Shown here: positions 12,530-23,210 of the stretch, in pieces
Layout: the number at the start of each line of letters is the position of its first letter
How positions within the stretch are numbered: position 1 is the first letter of the stretch
Source: Symbiodinium natans
Lineage: Eukaryota > Sar > Dinophyceae > Suessiales > Symbiodiniaceae
Assembly: GCA_905221605.1 (NCBI GenBank)
Contig: CAJNDS010000069.1
Span: forward strand, 800,001-864,000
Direction: 5' to 3'
Length of the DNA stretch: 64,000 nucleotides
Translations under genes and position numbers: made by a program
Notes under the pieces: generated by a model
What the model was told of the DNA's origin: nothing
Database searches by the model: none
Seen by the model: the letters and a program-made list of their open reading frames with translations, nothing else

Positions 12530-12864
12530 TCGGTTTAGGGTTTAGGGTTTAGGGTTTAGGGTTTAGGGTTTAGGGTTTAGGGTTTCGGGTTTCGGGTTTC
12601 GGGTTTAAGGTTTTGCATTAAGCACCAGTAGAAGTGGTGAGGGCCAGCCGCTGTAGGCGCGCGGAGACGCTCACGGCCAAGGTGCCCCTAGCTGGCCCAG
12701 GTATTGCAAGGTCTCAACCCCCAGAAACATTTAGGGTTTAGGGTTTAGGGTTTAAGGTTTAAGGTTTAGGGTTTAGGGTTTAGGGTTTAGGGTTTAGGGT
12801 TTAGGGTTTAGGGTTTAGGGTTTAGGGTTTAGGGTTTAGGGTTTAGGGTTTAGGGTTTAGGGTT
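12530..12864 (+). repeat. two TTTAGGG arrays around an exon candidate
   Basis: Blocks at 12530-12606 and 12730-12864 flank the island at 12629-12700 directly. Confidence 0.95.
12629..12700 (+). CDS. exon candidate
   Basis: 72 bases from AGCACCAG to GTATTG. Reads EVVRASRCRRAETLTAKVPL. Confidence 0.5.
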
Positions 12865-13493
12865 AGGGTTTAGTTTTTACGGTTTAGGATTTAGGGCTTA
12901 GGGTTCCCCCAATCAAAACACCAGAAACCTAAAGCACCAAACCTCCAGGGCGGTTTCATGTGGGTAGCCTCCTTTGTAAGAGGCTCAGGGGCTTCTTGCA
13001 TGTATGTATAGACCCTATAATGCTTCCAAAAGGGTAATTACACTGTCCTTTGCAACACCGAAGTCGAGCAAGAACACTCCCTACTTCAAGCACCACGGAG
13101 GTGCCACTTTCACGTATTTAGGGTGGTATATTGGGGACTATTCGGGGAAACCCTAAACCCTAAACCCTGGCCCTAAACCCTAAACCCCCAAATTTTCGCA
13201 CAAACGCTCAAATAACGACAATAACACCCTGAGCTTAAGGTGTCGGGTTTAGGGTTTAGGGCTTCGTAAACTTTAAGCCCTAAACCTAAACTCTTCCTGA
13301 GTGCTAGCGCAGAGACGTTGCGATCCGCACGCCCCGGGCGGCGAGCTTAAATGTAAAAATTGGGAAGGGAACCCCAATTCCTGGGAACAAAAGGTTTAGG
13401 ATTGTCGGTTTTAGGGTTGTAGGGTTTACCTCTCCCCTGCATGCTTCACGCCTGTCTGCAGTTGAGGGTTTCCGCTGCCGGTTTGTGTTCTAG

Positions 13494-13566
13494 GTAACGG
13501 CTGCAAAGGAAACGCCGAGAGCATGTATCTGCAACAAAAGTCTTCGAGCCAGTGTAGCGTACAGAG
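13494..13566 (+). CDS. exon candidate with strong splice sites
   Basis: Acceptor GCCGGTTTGTGTTCTAG and donor GTGAGC enclose 73 bases reading NGCKGNAESMYLQQKSSSQC. Confidence 0.55.
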
Positions 13567-14062
13567 GTGAGCCCCATACCCCGAAAAACCTGAAACAATG
13601 AAACCCTGTAAGCCTGAAACTTGAACTCAAGTTGCGAGACTGTAACCTGAGAACCTTGTGCTCCGTGAAGCAACTTGGCTTGCAAACTGCTCGCGAAGCA
13701 ACGTGTCCGGCTTAGGACTTAGGGATTAGAGTTTGGGATTCAGGGTCCGCCCTGCGGGTAACTGATCACAGCTCCTGCTTGAACCATTTAAAATAAACCC
13801 TAAACCCTAAACCCTAAACCCAAAAAGACCATAGGAGACCACCAGCCCTTAGGTTTTTACCTGTTTAGAACGGGTCCTACCCCAAAATAAAAAAAAAAAA
13901 AAAAGCTTGACCCACCCCGAAAATATGAAAGACAATAACCCCTATACGATCCTTGTAAAGAAGATGCAGGGCCCAGGGCTTTAGGCATGCTAGAGTCCGG
14001 GCTTGGTAAGGGTTAGGGCTTCGGACTTCGGGTTTAGGGCACCCATTTGGGTCTCTTCCCAG

Positions 14063-14180
14063 CGCCAGATGAAGATGCGCTCGAAGCTCGCTTTTGCAGA
14101 GCTCGAGGGGCTAACTTTCAAGCCACGCAAGTTGGGCTCAGGGCGATGTGAGGTGGATGAAAGTCTTGGGGTCTTTGCAG
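14063..14180 (+). CDS. exon candidate
   Basis: Acceptor GGGTCTCTTCCCAG. Reads MKMRSKLAFAELEGLTFKPR, then KLGSGRCEVDESLGV. Confidence 0.5.
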
Positions 14181-14805
14181 GGCTTTAGGTTCGGGCTTCG
14201 GGTCTCAGGCTGAAGTTTCTGGACCCTTTTCGGGTTTAGGGGTTCGGGTTTAGGGTTTAGGGTTTAGGGGTTGCGGGTTGGGGGTTTAGGGTTCAGGGTT
14301 TAGGGTTTAGGGTCTAGGGTTAGGGTTTAGGGTCTAGGGTTTAGGGCTTTGGGTTTAGGGCTTCGGGCTCCAGATCGGGCGTGCAGACGCCTTAGTTGCG
14401 TCTGAGCCCTGGTCCATCTAATTTTCCAGATGCGCCGGATCCATTGGGCCTCTAAAACCCTAAACCCCAAAACCCAAAGCCCCAAAACCCTAAATCCCTG
14501 ATACCCTAAAACCCTAAACCCCCCTAAACCCCTAAGCTTTGGAGCTTTGTAGCCCTGGGCCGCATCCTAAGGTCGCACCAATCTTCCGGCCCATCCGACG
14601 ATCTTGCAAGGGCACCAAAGCCGGGGACTTGCCCGGAAGACTGAACTGGGGTGCGTCACCAAACAACCCTGGAACCAGACCCTACTCAACCCTCAACCCT
14701 AAACCCGCAACCCTGAACCCCCAACCCGCAACCCCTAAACCCTAAACCGTGAACCCTAAACCCTCAACCCAAAACCCTCACCCCGAAGCTGAGAGACACA
14801 CCCAG

Positions 14806-14866
14806 TAGTACCGGAGCATCCCAGCCTGATCATCGGCTCGCAGCCGCTACCTGACCCTACTGTCAG
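14806..14866 (+). CDS. exon candidate
   Basis: Acceptor GACACACCCAG. Reads VPEHPSLIIGSQPLPDPTVS. Confidence 0.4.
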
Positions 14867-15187
14867 TGTTAACGCTCCGTTTAGAGCTTACGGTTTCGGG
14901 TTTAGGGTTTATGGTTCAAAGGTTAGGGTTTAGGGTTTGGGGGTTGGGGTTTAGGGTTTAGGCTTTAGGCGTTGGTGTGGGTTTAGGGTTTTGGGTGTTA
15001 GGGTTTGCGGGCTTTTTAGGCTTCGGGTCTTAGGGTGCTAGGGTGGCTTAAGGGCTTTTGCGCTTTACGGTTTTGGGTATAGAGCTTGAGGCACCTGAAC
15101 CTTACACCCTACGTACTCCTTGCGGCTCATTGCCATGGCTGTGGCCCGAGGTACTTTGGGGGTCTTGGGCTTAGGGGTGCTTAGGGT

Positions 15188-15233
15188 CCCCAACCTCGCT
15201 TGGCTGCAAGATGTCCGCGAAGTGATGACACGA
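15188..15233 (+). CDS. short exon candidate
   Basis: Reads PNLAWLQDVREVMTR. Confidence 0.35.
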
Positions 15234-15452
15234 GTTTATTAGGGTATGTAGGGTTTGGGTTTAGGGTTCTGACTGTCGCTTGGGGAAACCCCAAGTTTCC
15301 TAAACCCTGGACTCGTTTAGGTTTCATGTACAATTCAAACCGCCAAGTCTAAACCCCAAACCCTAAACCTTAAACCCCAAACCCTAAACCCAGTTGGAGG
15401 GTTTATGGCTAAAGGGAGCCTTAACCTTGAGTTGATCCAAGGGTTTCACTAG

Positions 15453-15499
15453 ATCAGGACGTCATCCTGCTGCAGCTTTCGGAGGACCTCGGATGCAGG
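15453..15499 (+). CDS. short exon candidate
   Basis: Acceptor GGGTTTCACTAG, donor GTTTAG. Reads QDVILLQLSEDLGC. The antisense frame (SEVLRKLQQDDVLI) is also good. Confidence 0.4.
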
Positions 15500-15627
15500 G
15501 TTTAGGGTTGAGGGTTTAGGGTCTAGGGATTAGGGTCTAGGAATGTCTAGGGTTTAGGGTTTAGGGTTTCAGGGTTTAGGGTTTAGGGTTTAGGGTTTAG
15601 GGTTTAGGGTTTGGGGCTTCGGGGCAG

Positions 15628-15670
15628 AAACGCTGCACACTCTGACAAAGCTGCTTTCAAACACATGCCG
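15628..15670 (+). CDS. short exon candidate
   Basis: From CTTCGGGGCAG to GTGATG. Reads TLHTLTKLLSNTC. Confidence 0.45.
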
Positions 15671-15710
15671 GTGATGTTCTGCGTACATTGCTACACTGAA
15701 GTCATGTGAG

Positions 15711-15769
15711 GCCACCCCGAAAGACTGGCCCAGCGTTTGCCCGAGGTCCTGGCATGGTTGTTCCCCGAG
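15711..15769 (+). CDS. exon candidate with a repeat-derived donor
   Basis: 59 bases reading GHPERLAQRLPEVLAWLFPE; the donor is the first GT of a long TTTAGGG tract. Confidence 0.5.
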
Positions 15770-15925
15770 GTTTAGGGTTTATGGTTTAGGGTTTAGGGTT
15801 TAGGGTTTAGGGTTTAGGGCTTAAGGTTTAGGGTTTAGGGTTTAGGGTTTAGGGTTTAGGGTTTAGGGTTTAGGGTTTAGGGCTCAGGGCTTAGGGTTTA
15901 GGGTTCGGGGTGTAGGGTTTCAGGG
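15770..15925 (+). repeat. TTTAGGG array
   Basis: About 20 units with a few TTAAGGG and CTTAGGG variants. It starts at the donor of the island ending at 15769. Confidence 0.95.
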
Positions 15926-15981
15926 CTCAATATAACCTAGGCCCTAAGCCCTGCATTTTCTGCCTTGGTATATAGCCTGAG

Positions 15982-16101
15982 TGTTCGAAGGTGCTCTTGT
16001 GTCATGCATTTCGCGTACACCCATCTGGAGCACATGCCATACCGGGAGGTCAAGGGGAGGGTGGTACACATGTGCCGTGCTGCATTAAAACATGTTTATA
16101 T
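15982..16101 (+). CDS. exon candidate, helical
   Basis: Ends at a GTAAAC donor. Reads HFAYTHLEHMPYREVKGRVV, then HMCRAALKHVY. With the islands at 15.1-15.8 kb it suggests an alpha-helical repeat protein. Confidence 0.5.
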
Positions 16102-16133
16102 GTAAACCCTTCTCCCTAAACCCAAACGGGCAG

Positions 16134-16176
16134 CTCCTCCTTGTGGAAGGGATCCCTGAAAACGACCACAATGTCA
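16134..16176 (+). CDS. short exon candidate
   Basis: Reads LLLVEGIPENDHNV after AAACGGGCAG. Confidence 0.4.
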
Positions 16177-16488
16177 GGAACCCACAACATAGCAAGGGAG
16201 CCCGCATATGATTGCTAATAGCATTTCTCGCAAAATCCCGATCTCTCCAAAAAAAAAAAGAGCCCCGTTTCGCAATTGAAGCTTGAAACAGACCCCTAAA
16301 CTTCCTGCCCCCCAATCAAGTAGACTTTACCCCAAACCCGAAACCCCGGACACCCTAAACCCCCAAACCCTAAACGCCTAGACCTCCAGACCCCTAGACC
16401 CCTCAGCCCCTAATCGCCTAAGCCCCTAAACCCCGAAGCCCCGACACCCCTAAACCCCAAACCTCTCAGCCCCACCGGACACCGGAAA

Positions 16489-16550
16489 CCGGTCTCCCAT
16501 CAGCTTCCTCGAGCTTCTTCTTGGCGTCTTTGTTCTTTTCTAGCCTCTCC
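16489..16550 (-). CDS. coiled-coil exon candidate
   Basis: Acceptor CCCCAGCCAG; reads EVERLEKNKDAKKKLEEADG with a clear heptad pattern and a GTTTCC donor. Confidence 0.5.
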
Positions 16551-16611
16551 ACCTCGCTGGCTGGGGCTGGAGGGTAAGTTCGGGGGTTTAGGGGATTTAG
16601 GGGGTTTAGCA

Positions 16612-16960
16612 GGTTTAGGGGTTTACGCGGTTTACGCGGCTTACGCGGTTTACGCGGTTTACGCGGTTTGCGCGGTTTACGCGGTTTACGCGGTTTACGC
16701 GGTTTACGCGGTTTAGGGAGTTTATAAGGTTTAGGGGGTTTAGGGGGTTTAGGGGGTTTAGAGGGTTTAGGGGGTTTAGGGGGTTTAGGGGGTTTAGAGG
16801 GTTTAGGGGGTTTAGGGGGTTCAGGGGGTTTAGGGGGTTTAGGGGGTTTAGGGGGGTTAGGGGGGTTAGGGGGGTTAGGGGGTTTAGAGCGTTTGGGGGT
16901 TTGCGCGGTTTAGGGGGTTTACCCGGTTTAGGGGGTTTGAGGGGGTTTAGGAGGTTTTCA
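16612..16960 (+). repeat. TTTACGCGG and TTTAGGGGG nine-base arrays
   Basis: About ten TTTACGCGG units (16622-16716) run into about 25 TTTAGGGGG units. No gene seen from 16580 to 17130. Confidence 0.95.
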
Positions 16961-17811
16961 AAGGATTTAGGGGTTTAGAGGGCTTAGGGCCTAGGGTTTT
17001 AGGGCTTCAGGGTTTTAGGGTTTTAGGGCTTTAGGGTTTTAGGGTTTTAGGGGTTTAGGGTTTTAGGGTTTTGGGGGTTTGTGGGTTTTAGGGTTTTAGG
17101 CGTTTAGGGTTTGGGGGTTGAGGGTGAGTGTAGGGATTATAGGGCTTGACCTTATGCGGCGATTTGGAGGCTAGGGAATGGCCACGGCGCAGAAAAGAAC
17201 CCGTTTTTTAGGGTTCAGGGCTCAAGGTTTAGGGTTTAGGGTTTAAGGACCTCTAACACCCTCGTTACGCTCAGCCTAAACCTCCGCGCGAAACCCTGAA
17301 CACCCCAAAACCCCTTGACACACAAGGGCTTTAGGGGCTAGAGTTGAGGGTTCAGGGTCATCCTATAGGACCTATAGGAAAGCACAGACCACTTCTAGGT
17401 TGAATCGATCATGCGAGGGAACGCAACCCTTAAATCTTAAACCTGGGTCCCAGAATCACCGTTCTGTTCCGTAGGGATTCATCAGGCAACCTAAACCCTA
17501 AACCACAAACCTTAAACCCTAAAGAAACGTGGAGTGAGGGTCCCTGAACGGAACAGCACAGCACCACACCGGAAGAACGAAAGCCCGGAAACCCTAACCC
17601 CCAAACTGACCCTGTACCCTTGCCCTAAGACCTCGAACTCAAGAAAAACCCTTGAAAACCCTAAAGCCCAAAAACCCCAAAGTAACCCTAAAACTCTTCA
17701 CCCTAAACACTCAAACCCTGAGAAACGCCTAAGCCCGTTTCATAGAACCCTAAAACCTTGAACCCTAAAAATCCTATAGCCCTGACACCCCTGAAGCCCT
17801 TCTCAAACTTA

Positions 17812-17895
17812 GCCCCGCCTCAGCCGACAACTGCGTGGTGTTGGTGGTGCTGGAGCCTTTGTCCCAGGCTTTGTTGTCAAAAATGAACCTTGGCT
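17812..17895 (-). CDS. exon candidate, strand tentative
   Basis: Reads PKPRFIFDNKAWDKGSSTTN. The antisense frame is open too. Confidence 0.4.
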
Positions 17896-18203
17896 TGGGT
17901 GGAGGGTGTGGGGTTGAGGGTTTGAAGTCTCAGGGTTTAGGGTTTAGTTTAGGGCTTCGGGTTTAGGCTTAGGGTTTCGGGTTTCGGGTTCCGGGGTCAG
18001 CTCCCTGAGGGTTTTTGGTTCCCAGAAGCCCCCGAAGACCAATTTGCCAACCCCAAATCCCCTTAACTCGGACAAAGGTCTCAATGCTAAGGTCCGAAGC
18101 CCCCAAATCCACCGGTTCAGGGTTGAAGTAGGGTTTAGGGTTTAGGGTCTAGGGTTTAGGGTTTAGGTTTTAGGCTTTAGGTTCAGGGTTTAGGGTTTAG
18201 GGT

Positions 18204-18242
<39 letters not shown>

Positions 18243-18254
18243 GGTTTAGGGCCT

Positions 18255-18375
18255 CAGAAACTGAAGCCAACGCCAAGGAGCAGGTAGCCTTTGTAGGGAT
18301 CGGGCGGGCACGGATTGAAAGCGTCGAAGACACCGACCTTCTCAGGCGATGGGCGATGAGGCTCTACTTGTAAGA
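18255..18375 (-). CDS. exon candidate, strand tentative
   Basis: Minus frame: SPEKVGVFDAFNPCPPDPYK, then GYLLLGVGFSF. Plus frame: ETEANAKEQVAFVGIGRARI. The minus strand fits its neighbours. Confidence 0.45.
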
Positions 18376-18586
18376 CTGGAACCCTCCAACCTAAAACCCG
18401 GACCCTAAACCCCAAACCCTTGAACCCTTGAACCCTCTAAACCCTAAACCCTTGAACCCTTTTGAACCCTTGAACCCTCGAACCCTGAACCCTGAACCGT
18501 TTAGGGCTTAGGGCTCAGGATTCTCAAGCTCTGGGTAAGGCGGCTTGGAACTGAAAAGCTGAGGAATTGGGTTCAGGCTTTAGGGT

Positions 18587-19215
18587 TTAGCGTTTAGGGT
18601 TCAGGGCTTCAGAGCTTACGGCGAGTCGAAGCTTCAGCGAGGCAAACCAGTACAGGTACCTCACCAGGAGCACCATGTCGGATGCTTTACAGTTGCACCA
18701 GGGAGTGTCTGAAGCAAGCTTTTTGATGTTGAAAAGCGCAGACCTGATATATCTCAGCGCCACCGACTCGTGGTTCGCGGCCAGCCATTGCTTGAAGTTT
18801 CCATGTGTTCGGTTGAGACGGTCATCAACGTTGACAAGTTTCACCAAGGCGAGCCATAGAACCCAAGCCGGGCCGGGGCGAGGAGAAGGATGCCACCAGG
18901 TCCCTGCCTATCCGGACCTTTACCACATGGAAGAGATCCAAGCGGAATAGTCTTTCGGGACATGTGGCATCACATGGCAGCTTGCAAATGGAAGGCGTCT
19001 GGAAACATCCTCCAAAGCGATACCGGGCATGCCCGCGCGGCAGAGACTGCACATGGGCAACACGTTGACCGTCCCAAGGTGCACGTAAGGTCGTTTCAGG
19101 CTCCCAAGCTTCTCCACGTGGAACTTCATGTCACCCTCGAAGCCAATGAAAGCAGCGTAGTAATACTGCTTGTTAGGGTCGAGCGGGTGGTGACTGGATG
19201 AGGTGACGTTTAGGG
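18587..19215 (-). pseudogene. frameshifted gene relic, probably from a repeated dinoflagellate family
   Basis: Three overlapping minus-strand frames each look strongly protein-coding and hand over to one another. The first (to 18920) contains LGSLKRPYVHLGTVNVLPMC. The second (19052-18825) contains RLDLFHVVKVRIGRDLVASF. The third (18847-18587) contains DDRLNRTHGNFKQWLAANHE and WCNCKASDMVLLVRYLYW. At least two frame changes break the reading. It resembles a repetitive protein family I recall from Symbiodiniaceae genomes, possibly of mobile-element origin, but I cannot confirm that. Both flanks are TTTAGGG-type repeat. Confidence 0.6.
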
Positions 19216-19697
19216 TTTAGAGTTTCGGGTGATGAGGGCGGAGGGGCGAGAGGTTAGGGTTTAGGGTTTGGGGCTGGAGTCCACAACATCGTGTGGTCTT
19301 GGTCGGGATTCGGGGAATTCTTCGAACCTTAACCCTAAACCCAACACCCTAAACCCAAACCCGAAGCCCCAAACCCTAAACCCTAACTCTAGCCCCTGAA
19401 AACCGCCATTGGTTTCTACTTCCTCAATTCCCCACCAAGAACCAGCAAGAAGCAACCCACCACCCGAGCCACTCAAGCCCTACATCCCCACAAAACTTTA
19501 ACCTTAACACAAAGCCTGAAACCCAAAAAACCTGAAAGCACTAAAACTCCCAAGCCCTAAAACCCTTAAACCCTAAACACTCAAACCCTAAAAGCCCTAA
19601 AACCCTTTAATGCGAAAAGGCCAAAACATAGGGTTCAGGGTTTTGGGTTTAGGATACAGGATCCCATCCCCCTCCTAAGTAAACCCAAAACCTAAAC

Positions 19698-19911
19698 GGA
19701 TTAGGGTTTAGGGTTTAGGGTTTAGGGTTGAGGGTTTAGGGTTGAGGGTTGAGGGTTGAGGGTTTAGGGTTTAGGGTTTAGGGTTTAGGGTTTAGGGTTT
19801 AGGGTTTAGGGTTTAGGGTTTAGGGTTTAGGGTTTAGGGTTTAGGGTTTAGGGCCCTAAACCCTAAACCCGAAACCCTAAATCCTAAACCCCAAAACCTA
19901 AACCCTAAACC
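19698..19911. repeat. head-to-head telomere-type junction
   Basis: A G-rich array (about 22 units, including TTGAGGG) meets CCCTAAA units at GGGCCC (19851-19856). The order (TTTAGGG)n(CCCTAAA)n is what end-to-end telomere fusion produces. Confidence 0.9.
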
Positions 19912-19914
19912 CCC

Positions 19915-20000
19915 GCCGCACACCAGCGCCAATGTTCCAAAGGCTGCCTTGTCCATGCCAGGGACCTCGATGGACTTGGGCAGCTCGCCCAGGACGGTGC
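19915..20000 (-). CDS. exon candidate
   Basis: Reads VLGELPKSIEVPGMDKAAFG, then TLALV. It stands between two pure repeat blocks. Confidence 0.55.
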
Positions 20001-20008
20001 TACCTCGG

Positions 20009-20150
20009 GTTTAGGGTTTAGGGTTTGGGGTTTGGGGTTTGGGGTTTGGGGTTTAGGGTTTAGGGTTTAGGGTTTAGGGTTTAGGGTTTAGGGTTTAGGG
20101 TTTTAAGTTTAGGGTTTGGGGTCTAGGGTTTCGGGTTTAGGGTTCAGGGT
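20009..20150 (+). repeat. TTTAGGG array
   Basis: About 17 units with TTTGGGG variants at the left. Confidence 0.95.
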
Positions 20151-20469
20151 TTAGGGATCACAGCTTCGGGTCAATATACCTACTGTGTCCTCTACATAAG
20201 AAACTTCAAATATGTGAAACCGCTAAGCATTCCCACATCCTTCTTAAACCTTAAGCCCTAAACCCCCTGATTCTTTTTGTGTAAACCTAAGCCCCCCACA
20301 CCTGCAAAACACCCGCCTCGAGGTTCTTGAGGCAGGTTGTGGATGGGGATAAGGGTTTAAGGTTTATGTATTGGAGTTGAGAGTGTAGGCTTTGAGTTCA
20401 TGTTGGTTTAGGGGTGGCTTCGGGAGCGTTCAGGGAATGAGAGGGGTCCACCGTCCTCCGCTCCGCGTC

Positions 20470-20688
20470 TCGCCCTCTCTCCCTCTCCCTGTCCCCCTCT
20501 CCCTCTCCCTCTCCCTCTCCCTCTCCCTCTCCCTCTCCCTCTCCCTCTCCCTCTCCCTCTCCCTCTCCCTCTCCCTCTCCCTCTCCGTCTCCCTCTCTGT
20601 CTCCCTCTCCCTCTCCCCCTCTCCCTCTCCCTCTCCCTCTCCCTCCCCCTCTCCCTCTTCCTCTCCCTCTCCCTCTCCCCCTCTCTGG
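20470..20688 (+). repeat. CCCTCT microsatellite
   Basis: About 215 bp of six-base repeat. It is open in several frames, so the long Ser/Leu or Glu/Gly frames here are artefacts. Confidence 0.97.
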
Positions 20689-20697
20689 ACCAGAGGA

Positions 20698-20810
20698 AAA
20701 TGAAGTGGCGAACATAGTCCAGTTCGCATAGAGATAATCGCCGGCAGAACCGCCGGCACACAAGGTAATCCACGACATCTCAGGTATTGCGACACCACAC
20801 TTCCGTGGCG
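20698..20810 (-). CDS. exon candidate
   Basis: Reads MSWITLCAGGSAGDYLYANW, then TMFATSFSSG, and runs into the CCCTCT microsatellite. Left border unclear. Confidence 0.5.
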
Positions 20811-20965
20811 CCCTGAATCACGGGTGGACCGATCTGATTCGGGACCCCGCGGTCTTGTGCCGGAGCCTCCCTAAACAGCTAAACCCCCAAATCGTAAACC
20901 CTAAAACCACTCAAGCAACTGTGATCCCCAAACCCTTAGACCCCTACATAATAAACCCTAGAGAC

Positions 20966-21103
20966 TCCATATTGCACTATCAAGACGCCCCACATGACCG
21001 GCTTCGACGTGAAGAAGTAGTCGAGGTTTCCTTTGTTCACCTCGTGCATGCCTGGGCTCAGTAGAGGCTTCTGCGACTTCTTCGGGGGGTCGGCCGGGGT
21101 GCC
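20966..21103 (-). CDS. exon candidate, 46 codons
   Basis: Acceptor CAAACCCCAG, donor GTCTCT, phase 0 at both ends. Reads PADPPKKSQKPLLSPGMHEV, then NKGNLDYFFTSKPVMWGVLI. Confidence 0.6.
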
Positions 21104-21165
21104 CTGGGGTTTGGGGTTTGGGTTTAGGGTGTAGGGTTTATGGGCTTGGGTTTTGGGCACGGGAC

Positions 21166-21190
21166 CCCAATTCCAGGAGCTGGCCATATG
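21166..21190 (-). CDS. short exon candidate
   Basis: 25 bases after CCGTGTAGGTTTCAG, donor GTCCCG. Reads YGQLLEL. In phase with the exon upstream. Confidence 0.5.
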
Positions 21191-21594
21191 CTGAAACCTA
21201 CACGGCGGAGACAAGAAGCGGGGACACCGACGGAAGAAGTCTGGACTCTGGCATCCCAAAAATCTGGGTAGTTCTCTGAATTAGGGTCCGTTTTAGGGCC
21301 GGGGGGGGGGGGGGGGTCCTATATATGGCGCCCTAAAAAGAAGGACCTCAAAAGGGACCCGACTCTAGGGAACTGCCCGTACGGGAAGCAAACAACGCAC
21401 TTGTCGACGGTAACGGTTGATGGTTTTGGATGGTTTTGGGCTTAGGGGCTTGGGGTTTAGGGCTTGGGGGGTGAGGGTTTACCCTCTCCGTATTGGCCTG
21501 GACCCCAAACAGGGTTAGGGAGGGGGCTTCATGGGCTTCATAAGCTTCGTGGGCTTCGTGGGGCCTGTTGCGTGCAGGGTTTCAAGCGAGGCAC

Positions 21595-21703
21595 CTGCCT
21601 CGCAGAAGCTGGTCCAGCCTTGGCCGATGTAGGCCAGCTCGCCGTACCTCAGGCGCGTACTCGAGGGGTCGGAAGAATTGCCAAGAGTACTCCGTTGTGG
21701 TCC
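21595..21703 (-). CDS. exon candidate
   Basis: 109 bases from CCCCAATTCCATAG to GTGCCT. Reads STRLRYGELAYIGQGWTSFC. Its leftover base fits the two-base start of the exon at 21166-21190. Confidence 0.6.
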
Positions 21704-21890
21704 CTATGGAATTGGGGCTTTGGTGTTTGGGGCTCTTGGGGTTTAGGGTTTAGGGGCTTAGGGCTTAGGGTTTGGCACTAGTTTGGATTTTGGGTTGAAG
21801 GTTAGAGTTTAAGATGGGTGGGATGTTGAGTTTAGGCTTGGGAGACAAGGCTTGGGTTTAGGGGCAAGGGCGTATTAGGGTTTAGGAGAC

Positions 21891-21984
21891 TTGCTTGGGC
21901 CCAGCGGCGTCTTCATCAACACTCTCAGCACCACTCCTTGGACAAAGTGGGCGGGAGAGTCTGTCCGGTCGTAGTTGTTCTGAG
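21891..21984 (-). CDS. exon candidate
   Basis: 94 bases from GTGTCTGAAAG to GTCTCC. Reads QNNYDRTDSPAHFVQGVVLR, then VLMKTPLGPS. Confidence 0.6.
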
Positions 21985-22189
21985 CTTTCAGACACTTTCA
22001 AGTTCTCGTTCTAAGCCCCACTACACATTGCAGACCCTCCACGCGGATCCTAGCATCCTTTCAAGGAAAAGAGTCGACTTAGGGTCCTCTTCCTAAAGGT
22101 GATTAAGGGTACTCTTGGGAATCAAAGGTCCAAACCCTCAACCCAAAACGCTAAACCCCAAACCCTCAGCCCAAAACGCGAAACCTTGC

Positions 22190-22273
22190 CAGGTGGCCAT
22201 AGAGAGCGATGCGCCCGTCCGTCATGCCGCCGACGTTGTTGGCGCAGATCTGCGGGCGGTATCGCCGGAAGGG
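22190..22273 (-). CDS. exon candidate, 28 codons, GC donor
   Basis: Acceptor GCTTTAGGGAAG, intron starting GCAAGG. Reads PFRRYRPQICANNVGGMTDG, then RIALYGHL. Globular-like. Confidence 0.55.
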
Positions 22274-22352
22274 CTTCCCTAAAGCCTAAAGCCTAAAGCC
22301 TAAAGCCTAAACCCTAAACCCTAAACCCTAAACCCTAAACCCTAAACCCTAC
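22266..22352 (-). repeat. CCCTAAA and GCCTAAA array
   Basis: Five variant units then seven standard ones; the acceptor of the exon at 22273 lies at its edge. Confidence 0.95.
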
Positions 22353-22750
22353 GCAAACGGATGTAGCGTCGAAGCTTTTACCCCAAATCGAACCCAAACC
22401 AGCGCAGGGGTTCATAAGGTTTGGTTTGAGGTTTTTCGGGTTCTGAGGGTTCCTAGGGTCCTTAAGCTTTTTAGGGTCTTTGGGGCTCTTAGGGTTCTTA
22501 GGGTTTTTAGGATATTTGGTTAAGGTTTTTAGGGCTTCAGGGTTCTTGGGTTTCGTGAAGGTTTTGGGAGTTTTTCGGGCTCTTAGGGCTCTTAGGGTTT
22601 TTAGGGTCTTTGAGGTTTTTAAGGCTTTAGGGTTCTTAGGGTTCCTAGAGTCCTAGGGTTCCTAAGGTGTTTAGGGTTTGTAGTACCACATGCACCACGC
22701 ACATTTCTGATGGCGTCTGCAGTAGTTCAGAAAGAAGCTCACCGTCGCAC

Positions 22751-22787
22751 CTTCCATGCGCAGTCCGGGTTGTGCTTTCTTGAAGAG
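22751..22787 (-). CDS. short exon candidate
   Basis: 37 bases from GTTTCCGAG to a GTGCGA donor. Reads LFKKAQPGLRME. Confidence 0.5.
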
Positions 22788-22825
22788 CTCGGAAACCCCC
22801 GCCGAAGTTGCTCACAGGAGTCACA

Positions 22826-23034
22826 ACAGAGAGGGTTGCCCTTCGGAAAACCGGGGTACAGTTCGCCTTGGGCGTTTGCTTTCCCCTGTGGTTTGGTGCG
22901 GGCTGCCCGGGCTCGATCTCCGGATAGTCCCGCTTGGAGCTGCGTGCGTTTTGGCTGCCGCCTTAGGCTTCCCCTGAGGCAGGATCATCTCCTTGGGAGG
23001 GGACTGTGGTGCTACAGCTGTTGGCTCCACCGTG
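22826..23034 (-). CDS. coding-like region, Pro/Ser/Lys-rich
   Basis: Reads VEPTAVAPQSPPKEMILPQG, then KPKAAAKTHAAPSGTIRRSS and on to a stop. Probably disordered. The plus strand is also open (114 codons). Confidence 0.4.
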
Positions 23035-23185
23035 GGATTGTTCTTAGGTTTTAAGGCGTTTAAGGTTTTTAGGGTTGTAGGATTTGTCAGGTTTTGAGTT
23101 TCTTAGGGCTTTTAGGGTTCTTAGGTCTTTATTCGGTTTGTTGAAGGGTTTTGGGGTTAACAATATCTGTACAGTCTAGGATTTA

Positions 23186-23210
23186 GGGTCCTCCCTGGCA
23201 GGAGCCATTC
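23186..23210 (-). CDS. short exon candidate
   Basis: Reads FEWLLPGR after GACACCTGCAG. Confidence 0.4.

Noticed and set aside
20398-20798. Several 100-126 codon open frames
   Set aside because: All are translations of the CCCTCT microsatellite in different frames.
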